From Luzula sylvatica (Eukaryota > Streptophyta > Magnoliopsida > Poales > Juncaceae): DNA of 64,000 bases. Both the position numbers and the translations under genes were made by a program. Positions 11,588 through 24,406 of the stretch are shown here, piece by piece (the stretch's first letter is position 1; each line of letters opens with the position of its first letter). Below the pieces are notes generated by a model. That model made no database searches, was not told where the DNA came from, and saw only the letters and a list, made by a program, of their open reading frames with translations. Where the stretch lies: NCBI GenBank assembly GCA_946800325.1, contig OX326957.1, forward strand, positions 53,067,798 through 53,131,797, written 5' to 3'.

Positions 11588-13588
11588 ATGAATTCAAGCG
11601 AGGATATGGACGTAGAAGAGGTGCAAAAGAGCAACTCAGAAGACCGAAACAGCAATACCACAGACAAAATGAACTATGAAATATTCTCCATTTTAGAAAG
11701 CAAATTTCTTTTCGGATACACTGATCCTACCAAATTGCTGTATCTTCCAATGGACCTGCCTCCTCCGCCTCGTCCTCCACAACCGCTTTCTCTCCAAAGG
11801 GGTCGTGTGTGCATTCTCTCCATTGATGGAAATCCCTCACTTCATGGCGGACTTATAGCCATCAAAGCTCTTTCATACCTCGAACAATCTCTCAAAGTTA
11901 AATCAAGCAACCCAGAAGCCAGAATTTCAGATTATTTCGATTTGGTCGCGGGTACCGGCATAGGCGGTGTGTTATCAGCCATGCTCTTCTCCTCTAACGA
12001 CGGGATTCGCCCACTCTTCACAGCAGACGACACATGGCGCTTTATGATTGGTCGTTGTCCTCAGTTACTTGCTCGGAAGTCCCGTAAAAGGGGATTTCTC
12101 AAACCAAGACGAAGACCTCTTCATTCAGCCACGAAGGCCATGGAAAAAGCCATGAAGGAACTCTTCGGCGAAAACCTCACTCTAAGAGATACGCTAAAAC
12201 CAGTTTTGATCCCTTGTTACGACCTGAACACATCCGCACCGTTCGTGTTTTCACGGGCAGACGCGATCGAGTCAGAGAGTTACGATTTCAAACTGTGGGA
12301 GGTGGGTCGGGCAACGTGGGCCGAAGCGGGTCGTGTCGAACCGAGCGAAACCCGATCCGTAGACGAGAAAACGGTTTGTTACGGCATGGACGGGGGATTG
12401 GTGATGAGTAATCCTGCATGTGTAGCGATAACACACGTGTTGCATAACAAGCAAGAGTTTCCGTTTGTTAGAGGGGTGGAGGATATCATGGTGGTGTCTC
12501 TGGGATGCGGGCCCGGAAATGCGGACATGATGAAGGGAGTTGATTGGAGGAGATGGGGTCACAAAGAGTGGGCCCTCCCCGTGGCCAAGATTGCCGCCGA
12601 GGGGGCTGCCGATTTTGTGGATCATGCGGTCGCAATGGCATTTGGTCAAGATCGGAGCTCCAATTATGTCAGAATTCAGGTATGTTTCTTATTAATCATT
12701 CCGTAATTAAAAAAAAATGTTTTTTATTTTTTTGTTACTTTTGGAGAGAACATTAGTTGCAGATTTTTGTACGGGTTATTCCTGAAGGGGAATAGAATGA
12801 TTGATATTGATAGCTGTGTTTTTTTTGGATTTTGCTGAAAGTGAGGATTCCTTGTGAACACTGTTACTCCAAATATTTGTTCCATCACTTCAATTACCCT
12901 TCCCCACCTAGTTTGGATATATTTACTTCTCTTTTGATTCTTGAATCAGGCATTACAGCATGTATACAGTGCAAATTTGTATAATTACATTAATGATAAT
13001 TTCCAGATTGAGGTTTGGCAAATCAGTTAAAATTGGGTCCAATTGAAAAATATATCCGGCCAAATTAACGTGTGTCGATATTTATATAATTAAACCCCCT
13101 TGACTTGGACATGGCAAATATTATTCTTTTATAAAATAGTTGATCTTATACTTGTTGTATCAATTTAATTAGTCACAAATTCGATTTGGGGTTGAGTTGA
13201 CATGCTTTTAGTTAAAGGAATCAGATTTGGAATGTGCAAAAATGTTCTCTTCATTTTTATTTTTTTGGTAAATATGAGATGGAAGTTTAATAAAGTATTT
13301 AATGAACAGGCATATAGTGGGCCAAGCACAGGGACAAGCGGGTCGAATGAAGACAATATCGGTGCGGGTCCAGTAGACCCTGTAGCCCTAGAAGCATTAG
13401 CAGAGGAGATGTTGAGGCAGAAGAATGTTGAATCGGTCCTCTTTACGGGTAAACGGGTTGCTGACCGCTCCAATATGGAGATTTTGGACCAAGTTGCGGG
13501 TGAGCTCGTGCAAGAACACCAAACACGGCATTGCCGCATTGCTCCTACAGTAATTATCAAACAATTAAACCCTCCAGATCCATTATAA
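11588..13588 (+). CDS. Class III patatin-like protein (pPLAIII, PLP9 type)
   Basis: Two exons, 11588-12679 and 13310-13588, encode 456 residues. Exon 1 ends CAG|GTATG and exon 2 follows AACAG. The ATG at 11588 (ACCATGA) is the first in frame. The patatin fold is clear, but key motifs are altered. The oxyanion-loop region reads DGNPSLHGGL (from D80) instead of DGGGxRG. The nucleophile elbow reads GTGIGG (122-127), so glycine replaces serine in GxSxG. The aspartate of the dyad is kept in DGG (268-270). GxGxG is the hallmark of plant pPLAIII (PLP6-9), several of which are annotated 'probable inactive' although activity has been reported for some; roles in cell elongation and phospholipid metabolism are known for the family. 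No signal peptide is evident. Family assignment is firm; the exact orthologue is less certain. Confidence 0.93.
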
Positions 13589-14605
13589 TTTGAACCTCGT
13601 TTTGTCTGGTTTATTCTCTCTCTATATTATTATTATTATTGTCGTGGTGGTGATGGTGAACCCTGCTGGTTTTTACATGGCAGTATAGATTTACCTTGAA
13701 TGAGCAAAAAAGAGGAGAAATTGTGAATATGGTTTGATTGAGATGTTACGAGTTGGATTTTATGTTTTGTTTGATGAATTTTTATTTTGTTGTAAATGGT
13801 AAATGCATGAAGTTTGTTATAGTAGTAATGTTTTGAGCAGGACTTTTCCGGCGCCCTTATCATATGTTCATGTCCGAAGACTATTTGCACGATCCCATAC
13901 TTGATAATGTGATTAAAGGATAATGGAGATCTTTTACGGGTCGTCTAGTTTACTTGTTGCTATTTGCTCGGAAATAAAAATAATACAAAAGATAGACAAC
14001 CTAGCAATCCATAATTTTCTGTTCATATCTATCTGAACAGTGAACACAAGTTTTAAAATCGAAAACAATTGTTCTATATTCCGTTGGATTTTCAAGTTTT
14101 GAAATCCACAACTCTTTTCTATTGGTCAACCGAATACTTATATTCATGAAACTCTCGAATCTCAGAAAAAATGTAAAACTAAGAGATAAAACTGCGCGAC
14201 CAAACATAGCCTGATAGCCTTAAACATTTATATATTCAACTTGACAATTCTGTATTATACTAATACTATACATATATTCTAATACATAAAATTATAGGTT
14301 TTCTTGGTTTTTGCTTGAATGGGATTTAAATTCTCAAATTTCCAAAAAAGTTATAAAAAACAAAACAAAAAAATCGTCAAACTAATGGATTCCTAAGCAA
14401 ACTCCATGGAAAACTATACCATAGTTGGGCCTGGTATAGGCCCATATACAACCTTTGCACACCAGTCTTGAGTTGTGTGTGCCTCCGCTGAAAACTGAGA
14501 ACCTCGTTGGTTACTTTGCTGGGCAAACACGAGGGTTTTAGCGCCTCTCTTCCTTGTTCTTCAGCACCACATCCAAAACCCTCTCCTCCTTCCATCAACC
14601 AACCA
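13589..14605. other. Intergenic spacer, 3' region and promoter
   Basis: Mostly AT-rich sequence between the patatin-like and tRNA methyltransferase genes, both on the plus strand. A short (TTA)n run lies near 13626. I see no further gene. Confidence 0.6.
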
Positions 14606-17600
14606 ATGGAGACAACCCCCATGGCTATTGCCGAAGAAAACCCACCATCCGATCTCCAATCGGCTGCCCCCATCAATTCCGACAAACGCAGGAGAGTGGA
14701 AGAAGAGGACGAGGAACTAAGTAATAAAAAACAGCATGCTCATTCGGACTCCACTGCCATCACCGACACAGAGACAGCACTAATTGATACTGACCCACCA
14801 CCTCCTGTCGAACAAATCCTACAATCTAATCCCGAATCAACAGTGAGTGCCCCAATCGATTCTGAAAAACTCAAAGGAGAAGAAGAATTAATATCCAATT
14901 CAGACAAAAACGAGAAGCAGAATTCCAATTCTAACGATGACAGTAAGAATCCTAATTGGAAGACCAGTCTGTGCTCATATTACAGGCGCCATTCTGTCAG
15001 TGCGGTATGCAAACACGGGGACACGTGTCGATACGCTCATGGAGAGGCGGAGTTACGTCCCCGAGCCGATAACACATGGGACCCCACTTCTGAGAAGGCT
15101 AAGCAAGATGAAAAACTGATAACAGCAAAAAAAGAAATCGAAGATGAGGAAAAGGTGACCATTGATGATTCGTCACTAGATAAATGCCTTATTGGCTTGT
15201 CTAGAAACTGGGCCAATGATGGCTTGAAGAAGTTCCTTGATGAAAAGGTAGATTTTCGAATAAAATTGCAAAAAATAAAACAAAATTTCGTACCCACTAA
15301 CATTTTCTAATAAAATAAATTTCAGGGGATATCATGTGTAACTGTAAAAAAGAAGAAAGGCATGAATGTTGGGTTTGTTACCTTTGAAAATACGGATACA
15401 CTCACAAGTGCCATCAAGGTAAACTAACTTACTTATGTATTCTTTTATAAATTTAAACCTCAAATTTGGCTAAATTAATTAATGTTTTGCATGATTTGTT
15501 TGTGAATATAAGATACTAAGGGAGAGTACAGATGGGGGAAAGAAAATAAAGTTGGCAGATGCCATTAAGAGATCGTTTGACAAGAAACAAAATATAAACA
15601 ACGGAAATAATGACGAGGAGGAAGGTTTCAATTCCTTGAAAATAAAAAGCGTGTGTGACGCGGTTACGCCTCTCGCTCACATGCCCTATTCCGAGCAATT
15701 GGACCACAAAAAGGCCACTCTTTCTCAATTACTCAAGAAACTTGTAAGATTATTGTGCATTTTTAATATGCATTAATGATGTTTTTGTTATTATTTATTA
15801 TAATTAATGAAATTGATAATTTGTAGACAAGAAATGCAAGGAAGGCATGCCCAGACGAGCTGCCACTTCCTGATTGGATCCTCAATTCAAGAGAAATAGG
15901 TATGCCTGACTCCCCGTGATGTATAATAACATAATTCAAACTTGAAGTGATTTGATGAATTGGTAAATATATTAAATACAGGGGGGCTTCCGTGCAAGTT
16001 AGAGGGCATATTAGAGTCGCCATTAACAGACGGATACAGAAACAAGTGCGAGTTTTCTGTCGGCTTTTCCTTAGACGGCAAAATAACCGTAGGCTTCATG
16101 CTTGGCAATTTCAGGTTTACTTTTTCCCTCTTTTTATTTTTTATTTTTAAATTTGAGATAATAAAATAAACTTGATCATATATTTTTATTTTATTGTAGG
16201 GAGGGCGTTACGGCAGTGGAGGAACCAACAGATTGTTTGAATGTATCTAAAATCTCATCCAAATTCGCATCGATCTTTCAAGATTTTCTGCGCTCTTCCG
16301 GATTGCCCGTTTGGAATAGGATTGATAACTCCGGATTCTGGCGTCAGTTAACGGTAACCTTAATTCAGTTACTCAAAAACTTTTAAAATATTTCAATAGG
16401 AATTTTATATGTTTATTTTTTTTGGTAGGTTCGAGAAGGTAGGAACCCGAATGAAGAGATTAACGCAGAAGAACCCGAGAAAAGCATCAAAGAAGTCATG
16501 CTTATAGTCCAGATTTGCTCGACTGGTATCGAAGATGAGTTGATGAAGAACGAATTCGAGAAATTAAAAACCGCTTTGTCAGAAGGGGCGTCAGCTTGTT
16601 CCCCTCCGTTACCTCTTACTACTCTCGTTATCCAGGTAATTAAATTAATCTTCTCATCTATTTTCCATTAATTAATAAGAAATGAATTATTAATTGTTAA
16701 TCCTGTTTGATGTGTAGGATCACAAAGGAATATCGAATGCTGCACCGGCAGACAGTCCCTTGATTCCTTTGTTAGTACCTGACGGAACGGACGGTCCTGA
16801 TTGCTCTTCGGTGGATAAATCGAGGATCCACGATTACATATCGAATCTGCGATTCTCGATTTCCCCTACCGCTTTCTTTCAGGTGAACACTCTGGCGGCG
16901 GAGAGGCTGTACAAGTTGGCAGGTGATTGGGCAGACTTGAATAAAGACACGTTGTTGTTTGATGTTTGTTGCGGGACCGGCACGATTGGACTCACTCTGG
17001 CTCACAGGGTGGGAATGGTGGTTGGGATCGAGATGAACGCGTCTGCGGTTTTCGATGCGGAAAGGAATGCGCTTCTTAATGGAATTGATAATTGCAAATT
17101 TATTTGTTCCAAGGCTGAGGATGTCATGGGTTCTCTCCTAACTGAATATCTCGGCGCTCCAACTGATAAGAATAATATATCGAAAACGGCCGAGGAGTCC
17201 AGCGGGACTGATGTTGGGGGGCCCACGGAGACTGGTGAAACGGAAGAGAAAGACGAGCACTTCCAGTTCAAGAATGTGGTGGCTATTGTCGACCCGCCTC
17301 GCGTTGGCCTTCACCCTATTGTGAGTTTTACTTTTTTCTTACTGCTCGTTATGTATTCTCAAAATACTGTACTAATCAATTGATATGATTATTTTGTAGG
17401 TAATTAAGGCTCTGAGAACTCACCCGCGTATTCGCCGCCTCGTGTAAGCCTACATTTTCTCATTATGAATATAAATATTTTAATTTCTCTTACTTTTTGT
17501 TTTATGATATTATCAGGTACATTTCGTGTAACCCAGAATCATTAGTTGCGAATGCAATAGAGCTGTGCACGCCAACTTCAGATAAACAAGAGAAAAACAA

Positions 17601-17760
17601 AGGGAACAAAGGGTGGCGGAACATGAGCAGTGCGGGTTTGGCTAGGCAGAGAACAAAATCGATGCCGAACTCGGAGCATTTCAGTCCGGTGAGGTGCATG
17701 GCCGTCGACCTCTTCCCTCATACAAGTCACTGCGAGATGGTCATGCTTTTCGAACGCTGA
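14606..17760 (+). CDS. tRNA (uracil-5-)-methyltransferase with CCCH zinc finger (TRM2/TrmA type)
   Basis: Ten exons: 14606-15247, 15326-15418, 15513-15743, 15827-15899, 15982-16114, 16200-16353, 16429-16635, 16718-17320, 17400-17443, 17517-17760; 807 residues. In order: an acidic, low-complexity N-terminus; one CCCH finger (C123, C135, C141, H145); an RRM-like segment (about 195-250); and the SAM-dependent methyltransferase domain with FFQVN near 564-568 and DVCCGTGTIGL at 593-603. The VDPPR motif is followed by the catalytic cysteine in YISCNP (C731) and the C-terminal glutamate in HCEMVMLFER (E800). These match the RumA/TrmA family that makes m5U54 in the tRNA T-loop. The CCCH finger plus TrmA fusion is, from memory, the layout of Arabidopsis C3H24. 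It probably acts in the nucleus or cytosol. All phases join cleanly. Confidence 0.95.
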
Positions 17761-18539
17761 AAACCCGTTTCTTATAAATTAGCAATGTTGAGAGAACACT
17801 TCAGAATTGTATTTGTGTTCTTATTTCAGGTTTTTCATGTAAGAATTGTATTTGCATTCTTATTTCAGGTTTAGAATTTTGTTTCAATAATTCACATTGT
17901 TCAAATTTGATATTGTTCACATTTCTTTAGAAAAGGCTCTCAATTAATAAGGAAAAGGGTTTCAAATTTTCAATTGATAACGGTCTATGGAAAATGGAAA
18001 GCAAGTATGAAGAAGATATTATGCAGGTTTGATGGGTAAAAAGCACAGAAAAAGGACAAATAAGAGAGTCCACTGCATGAACAAACTATATCTCGAATTT
18101 AATGCTCTGCCCACACGCTTTACGTGGGAAATACCCTTTTTTTTTATTTTTGGTCTTCTGTGGTATTAGCCTTTGTGGCTTATGGTATCAACTAACCTAC
18201 AATGAATCATGACACGTGTATGGCAAAGTGTGATTTTAGTGGCACGACACATGCATGGCATGTTGTGGGTTTAGTGATATGGCCCAACTCAAGGGCAAGG
18301 GTTTCTTTGCATGGAAGAAAAAAAATGAGGAATAGTTAGTTGGGTTGAGGGGAAGTACGGTACTTCACTACATGGTACCAAAATAATGGTGGGTGTGACA
18401 TCCACCTGTCCATCATTCAGTCTCTATCTTCTTCTCACTCCCCCACTTCCCCCCACCTCCACCTCCCCCCTATTTCCAGTTCCATTTTCAATCCTCTTTT
18501 CTCTTTATATTACCAATTCCGGCCGGAAACCCACACAAA

Positions 18540-18586
<47 letters not shown>

Positions 18587-18640
18587 CTCTCCAAGTGATC
18601 TTTATAAAGTGAAACGGACTTCTCTCTGGCATGCTATGCC
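17761..18640. other. Spacer and promoter of RING-CH gene
   Basis: No gene. The stretch 18400-18480 is rich in C/T (CCTCCACCTCCCC), and the GA tract 18542-18583 probably lies in the 5' untranslated leader of the next gene, ending 57 bp before its ATG. Confidence 0.6.
18542..18583. repeat. GA microsatellite in probable 5' UTR
   Basis: An uninterrupted 42-base (AG)n tract 58 bp before the RING-CH start codon, following a pyrimidine-rich promoter stretch. Length polymorphism here could affect the leader. Confidence 0.85.
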
Positions 18641-21112
18641 ATGGATTCTCAAAACAAGGTAATTTCCTTTTGCTCTTTTCTCTCTTTGTTCGTTCGTACC
18701 CTATTAAAATTTGAAACCGCACATGTGCAAAGTATTCAGTTTCGATGAGATTAATTGTTTGTTTATTCAACCAAATTCCAGACTGAGAATTTACTATTAC
18801 TAGTAAAATTGGGTTCTTTCCACGATTCTCTAATTAGTAATTACCAATGATAAACATGTTGGTTTATTCAACCAAACATCTTTTTTTTGTAATAGAAATT
18901 ATCTATATCGGAATAAAATAAGAAAATAATGCTTACCCTCATGTATTCTCTACAGAACGAAATCATTTCCATCGAAGCAATAGGTTGTGAGATACGAGCT
19001 GTAAATCAGGGGAAAAGGCCCCATCTTTCAATTGATATACCCCCTAAATCCCCCATTCTCTCCTCTGCCACAAATACCCCAAGACCAAATGCACTTACTC
19101 CACCTCCTTCTTCGACGGCGACTAGGGGAAGAGGAGGACTTCCACCACGTACCCCTGCATCTACCAAAGTCCAAAAGTCTAAAACTGCTATGAAGAATCT
19201 TTTGTTGGGTCGAAACTTCAAATTCGCAACTGGAGATGTTGAAACTGGAGACGAGGGATCCTCTGCTGGAAATAATAGAGAGAGAGGTTTCGTTTTGAGG
19301 TCACTCTCTCTTTCTAAGATTTTTAGTCCTAGTGTGAGTAGGGCTTCTTCGCTACCACTTGATGCCGAACTCGACTTTCCCGAAAAGTCTTTTCATGAAG
19401 CTAGTATTATTATTGCAGACGACCCTTCTAATTCGGTGAATCACCTTTTTTTTAAATACTTTTAAAATCCTTTTTTTAATATTTAAATTGGCAGAGAAAG
19501 GGGACGGAACGAAAGATATTTCGGTCAATGTCGGTTCCTTTGAACGGTAAAATTAGCAATTCAAAAAGCCTGAAGAGAATGGATTCACTCGGTGGTGTAT
19601 TTCGAGTCATACCTTCTACACCTCGACCAACCGACACGAGCGGTACCGTGCCAGAAATCATTTCGGTCGAACCCGGTACAAACATCATCCACTAATACTA
19701 TTTTACCAATGATTATATTTAAAATTGGTATACTTATTTTATTTTATTTTAGAGAACAAGGAAGAAGAGAATGGAGAGGACATTGCGGAAGAAGAAGCGG
19801 TGTGTCGTATTTGCATGACGGAATTATCAGAAGGAGACGACACGACCCTAAAATTAGAGTGCTTGTGCAAAGGAGAATTAGCTCTGGCCCATAAAGAATG
19901 TGCGATTAAATGGTTCAGCATCAAGGGAAACAGGAATTGCGAAGTGTGTAAGCACGAGGTCAGCAATTTGCCTGTAACTTTGCTTCGCATTCAGAGCGTT
20001 CGTCTCCGCTCTAATCGTGCTGCCACCGTGCCCCCTCATGTCACTTATAGATACAGGCATGCAAGTCTACTTATTTATTTGTGATATATCAAAAATATTA
20101 AATATTAGGGGGCTTCTATCATACACCCATTTTCTTATCGTATACCCATTTTCAAGGGTATTTGGAGTAATTATTCATTTATGAATATTTAAGGTAAGAT
20201 ATCAAATACATTCGTCAATTAATGTTTAACTAAATTGGAATTTTTTGTTGTTCATTTAAACAAAAATCCCCATAAAAGATAAATTTTATGATACACCCTT
20301 TTACAAATATTATTAATTGCTAAAATACCCAAAATACCTTTGTAAAAGGGTGTATGATAGAACTCCCCTAAATATATTAATGTTTGGTGTTTTTCATTTT
20401 GATTTTGATTCAGGGCGTGGCAAGGAATGCCTATACTTGTTATAGTCAACATGCTTGCTTATTTCTGTTTCTTAGAGCAGCTCTTGGTTCGTAACATGTT
20501 TTCTCTCTCCTCTCTCTCTCTCTGTCTCTGTGATCCAATTGAAGTGCAGATTAACATTGTAATTGTATTTTTTAGGCGGTGGACAATGGAACGGCAGCAT
20601 TGGCTATATCGTTGCCCTTCTCTTGTATTCTTGGTCTTTTTGCGTCCCTCACTTCTTCTACCATCGGTACGTATAGCTATCGAATATCATTATTGATTTC
20701 ATAATTAAATTTAATGAAATAAAATGCGATGTAGTAATGAGAAACTTCATCTGGATTTATGCAAGCATACAATTTCTACTCGTCGTCTTCTTTGCTCATC
20801 TCTTTTACTCTTATGTAAGTTCTCATTTTTATATCTTTTGACAAATGAATTTTTTTACTAGCTTGAGTGATTGTGATATTTGTCATCAATTTGCAGCTGC
20901 ACATGCAAGCAGTTATATCCATAATACTGGCAACATTTGCGGGATTCGGAATCACGATGAGCGGAAACTCCATAATCGTGGAGATACTGAGGTGGAGAAT
21001 GAGGCGGGCGATCAGAACAGCACTGACTAACACGCTGCCAGTTCAGCAAACACACGATGAACCGCACGCCAATGTCGATGTCTCAGAAAACATAGTTGTA
21101 TCTCATTCTTGA
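18641..21112 (+). CDS. RING-CH (MARCH-type) membrane E3 ubiquitin ligase
   Basis: Eight exons: 18641-18658, 18956-19435, 19495-19675, 19753-20056, 20414-20486, 20576-20666, 20735-20814, 20897-21112; 480 residues. The tiny first exon (MDSQNK) is the weakest part of the model. The N-terminal half is proline/serine-rich. The C4HC3 RING-CH finger uses C244, C247, C263, C265, H273, C276, C289 and C292, where E2 would dock. Hydrophobic segments follow in exons 5-8 (MPILVIVNMLAYF; LAISLPFSCILGLF; IQFLLVVFFAHLF; VISIILATFAGFG), giving about four membrane spans. This is the plant RING/FYVE/PHD-like family related to animal MARCH ligases. Intron 4 starts GC (20057-20058) rather than GT; the flanking residues (YRYR / AWQGMP) match the family, so the non-canonical donor looks real. 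Intron 4 also holds a MITE. Confidence 0.9.
20108..20368. mobile_element. Mutator-like MITE in intron 4 of the RING-CH gene
   Basis: Inverted ends GGGGGCTTCTATCATACACC and GGTGTATGATAGAACTCCCC bound 261 bp. The flanking 9-mers TAAATATTA and TAAATATAT agree at seven positions, fitting a decayed 9-bp duplication. The terminus resembles that of the MITE at 36247-36447. No coding capacity. Confidence 0.75.
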
Positions 21113-21861
21113 AGGGATAATTAAGTTTTTGGTTAATTTATATCAAACTTAGTATATTTAGTTCAGGCATTTAATAGATAATTTGTTGTCATGATTGTGT
21201 TTTGTAGTTGCATCATATGTGAAATTAGTTTGTAATTGGAATAGGTGTGTATGAAGGGTAGGTAATATACATAGTAATATAAAAAGATTTGTTCTGGTCT
21301 ATATAGAATTCCTACTCCAGTCCTAGAAGAGTTCTTATACGGTTCTCCATGATCTTGAACACATAATCAAATCAAATTATTAACAATATATATCCGAACA
21401 TATTCAATTATCACATGTGATGTACATGTACCTAATTAAATGATCAACAGTATATATCCAAAATATCACCTAATATCTTTACTAATTCAATTACGTCTCT
21501 TGGAGGACCCATGGAACAAGAACATAATTCAGTCCTAAAATATCCCCGTCCAGCAACACGTTATGCAAATCAATTTTAAAAAGAACTCTTAAGAAATAGA
21601 AATGGAACCAATCTCTTGCAAGGCATATTCCCAAGTATATATTACAATCAGATAAAATATTGTTAAAAATATGATAAAACCTATTTTTTTTTAAATCCAA
21701 AATAAACAGTATATTGTTACTAACTTACTTAATTTTCTATTCATTCATTAATCACAGACAATCAATTTGTCAGATAAAATATTGTTAAGAAAAAAGAAAG
21801 ATTTTTTTAGTGCTCAAATTGCGGAGAAGTCAGTCAATTCCAGCGAAGCGGTTCTACAAAA
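21113..21861. other. Spacer between RING-CH and PGM-like genes
   Basis: AT-rich sequence with the 3' region of the RING-CH gene and the promoter of the next gene. I saw nothing further that can be supported. Confidence 0.55.
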
Positions 21862-23725
21862 ATGATGCTTTACTCTTCTTATTGTTCCTCTCCATTTTTC
21901 ACTTTCTCCATTACCGCCACATCAATTCGCCACACCATCACCCCCAAAACCCCGGTGTCCAGTCGCTCCTGCTCTTGCTCCGCCTCTTCCTCCTCCTCCC
22001 CCTCTTCGTCGTATTCAGGTTACGATCTTAATCTAGTTCTTGTCCAGTTCTTGTCCAGTTCTTTAGATCCGATCATTGTCATAGCACTGTGAAGAACTCC
22101 ATATCTTTATGTTTTGTGCTTTTTCCATTCGACTTTTCCTTTCTTATCTAGTACTGACCTGATCTTTGTACAATCGGCTGATATCATCCATTCTTCTGTC
22201 CGAATCTAGCTTGTTACTATCATCACTGTTTTATTATAGTGAGAGATTATTTTTTTAAGCTATGAGGCTCAATTCTTTTACCAATTGATTATTCATAAAT
22301 TGAATTCCGATATTTGTATATTTAGGAATGAAAGGAGCAACTAGCACTGCCATGTATCCTGTGCATCGTACCAAAACCATACATCTGGTACGTTTCTCTA
22401 TTATAATTCGTAAGTAACAATTATCACTTTGGAACGAATTAACGAAATCGAAGTGAAATCGTTTGAAATTTGTAGGTGAGACATGCACAAGGGATCCACA
22501 ACGTGGAAGGAGAGAAAAGTTACAACGCATATCTTTCTGAGGACCTCTTCGATGCCAAGCTCACTCCTCTCGGCTGGAACCAGGTCGAAAATCTGAGAAA
22601 CCATGTAAAGAGATCCGGGCTCGACAAAAAGATCGAATTGGTTATAACTTCCCCTTTGCTTAGGTATTTTCTATCTCCTTCCAATCTTTATCTTTCGATG
22701 CATTATAAATGATATTAATTGATTGAATAAATGAAAATAGAACGATGCAAACGGCAGTGGGCGTGTTCGGAGGAGAGGGATACACTGACGGAGGGAAGGA
22801 AACCCCTCTAATGATTGGAAATGCGTTTAATGGCGGTCACGCAGCCATTTCTAGCTTAAATGCCCCTCCTTTTCTCGCTTTCGAGAATTGCAGAGAGCAC
22901 ATGGTATTCTTTTTTTTTCTTTTTTCTTTTTTCTCAAAGGAATGTTATTAACTTATTTTTGAAATGATAGGGAGAGCACCCGTGTGACAGGAGGAGAAGT
23001 ATCAGGGATTATCGCCCTGCTTTTCCTGCAATAGACTTCTCTTTGGTAACTCTTGTTATTATTGTTCATATATTTTTTAAAAAACATATATAAATATGGA
23101 TAATTAATTAATTTAATGCTATTATAGATTGAGAATGATGATGATGTGCTGTGGAAGCCTGACGTGAGAGAGAAAAATGAAGAGGTCGCCGCGAGAGGCG
23201 TTAAGTTCGTTGACTGGTAATTCTTTTTCTTTCTTTCCACAGCTTAAATTAGAATTATAATAATAATATTTTATCGTTTCTCATTTATTAATAAAAAAAG
23301 GTTGTGGACGAGAAAGGAGACGGAGATAGCAATAGTGAGCCATAGCGGTTTTTTATATCATACGCTCAGCAGGTTTGGGCTCGACTCTCATCCTTCCATC
23401 CAAGAGGAGGTCTCGAAACAGTAATTATCTTTATTTCTTCCAATTCATTGCCTTGAATTTTGCTTTCAATAATATAGAACTAACATAGTAATTATCAAAT
23501 GCAGTTTTGCCAACTGTGAGCTTCGATCCATGGTCTTGGTTGACAGAAGGTATATTTTAATTTTATGATTTTTGTTTTCTTTATTGATTTAGTAAATGGC
23601 ACTAATAATACAATGTGATTTTGATATGATGTAGCATGATGGGAGTGCCGGGGCCGACATATAACTTTGCGGGGAAGATCCCGCGTGGACTGGACAAGCC
23701 CAGTGCTTCGGCTGGTACGAAATAA
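21862..23725 (+). CDS. Phosphoglycerate mutase-like (histidine phosphatase) protein
   Basis: Nine exons: 21862-22018, 22326-22387, 22476-22663, 22741-22903, 22971-23045, 23128-23216, 23301-23420, 23505-23549, 23635-23725; 329 residues. Exon 1 encodes a 52-residue serine/threonine-rich leader, poor in acidic residues and rich in SCSCSASSSSS-type sequence, that looks like a plastid transit peptide. The core has the RHG-type motif LVRHAQGIHN with nucleophile H76, a conserved arginine in TSPLLRTMQTA, and the second histidine H259 in IVSHSGFL. This is the histidine phosphatase superfamily; the plant 'phosphoglycerate mutase-like protein 1' group fits best. A glycolytic mutase role is not implied, as the substrate of this group is unsettled. 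It is tail-to-tail with the FAAH gene, 681 bp apart. ATG 21865 could also be used. Confidence 0.93.
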
Positions 23726-24406
23726 TCCTTGGAGAAGGCCCGTTTAAATGCTCTCTCCATTTAGGTTTATATAGCTACTCGCTGCCTTTGAGGAGTTGAC
23801 GAATAAGATTTATCTACTTTTTTGTTCAATTAAATAATTTGATGTCTTTTCGAACATTGACATCTTGCTCGATTCATTTATTAGCTTTTTGAGTTGAACG
23901 ATTGGATTGAATTACCACATTGGCAATGTTGGTGTTTATTATTCCTGGATTTATGATTTTTTGATAGATTTTATCATTGTGATCTTTTTTCTATTGTACG
24001 TTTCATGCAATCGTGTCTGGATATTTTGGTCATGCTAGACTTGTTTTCTTTTTTGGGATAGAAGGAACTGTAAAGGTCCTGTGAATTTCATTGAAAAATA
24101 ATATTCTCTCCCCATATTTACAAACACAAAAACAAACATCAAAACCTAAATGATGTATCAAACAAAATAGACATTTAACTAAATGCTGCATTAAAGTATT
24201 AATGCACTTATTAAAACATTTTATTCTAAGTGATAAACAAGAAAACCACACAAAATAAATTTGTCTATATTTTCCAAGCTTAATCACGAAAGCTTGGTAA
24301 TATTTCTTTGTATGAATCCTTATATTATGATTAAAAAAAAAGACTTATTATATATCCACAATATCAACTCTCAAATATTTTCTGACAGGAAGCAGTTTCA
24401 TTCATC
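23726..24406. other. Convergent intergenic spacer
   Basis: The 3' regions of the PGM-like (+) and FAAH (-) genes meet here. AT-rich, with no gene or repeat that I can define. Confidence 0.6.

Noticed and set aside
12272..12649. 125-residue frame opposite the patatin exon
   Set aside because: A shadow of the coding strand in the GC-richer exon; no domain.
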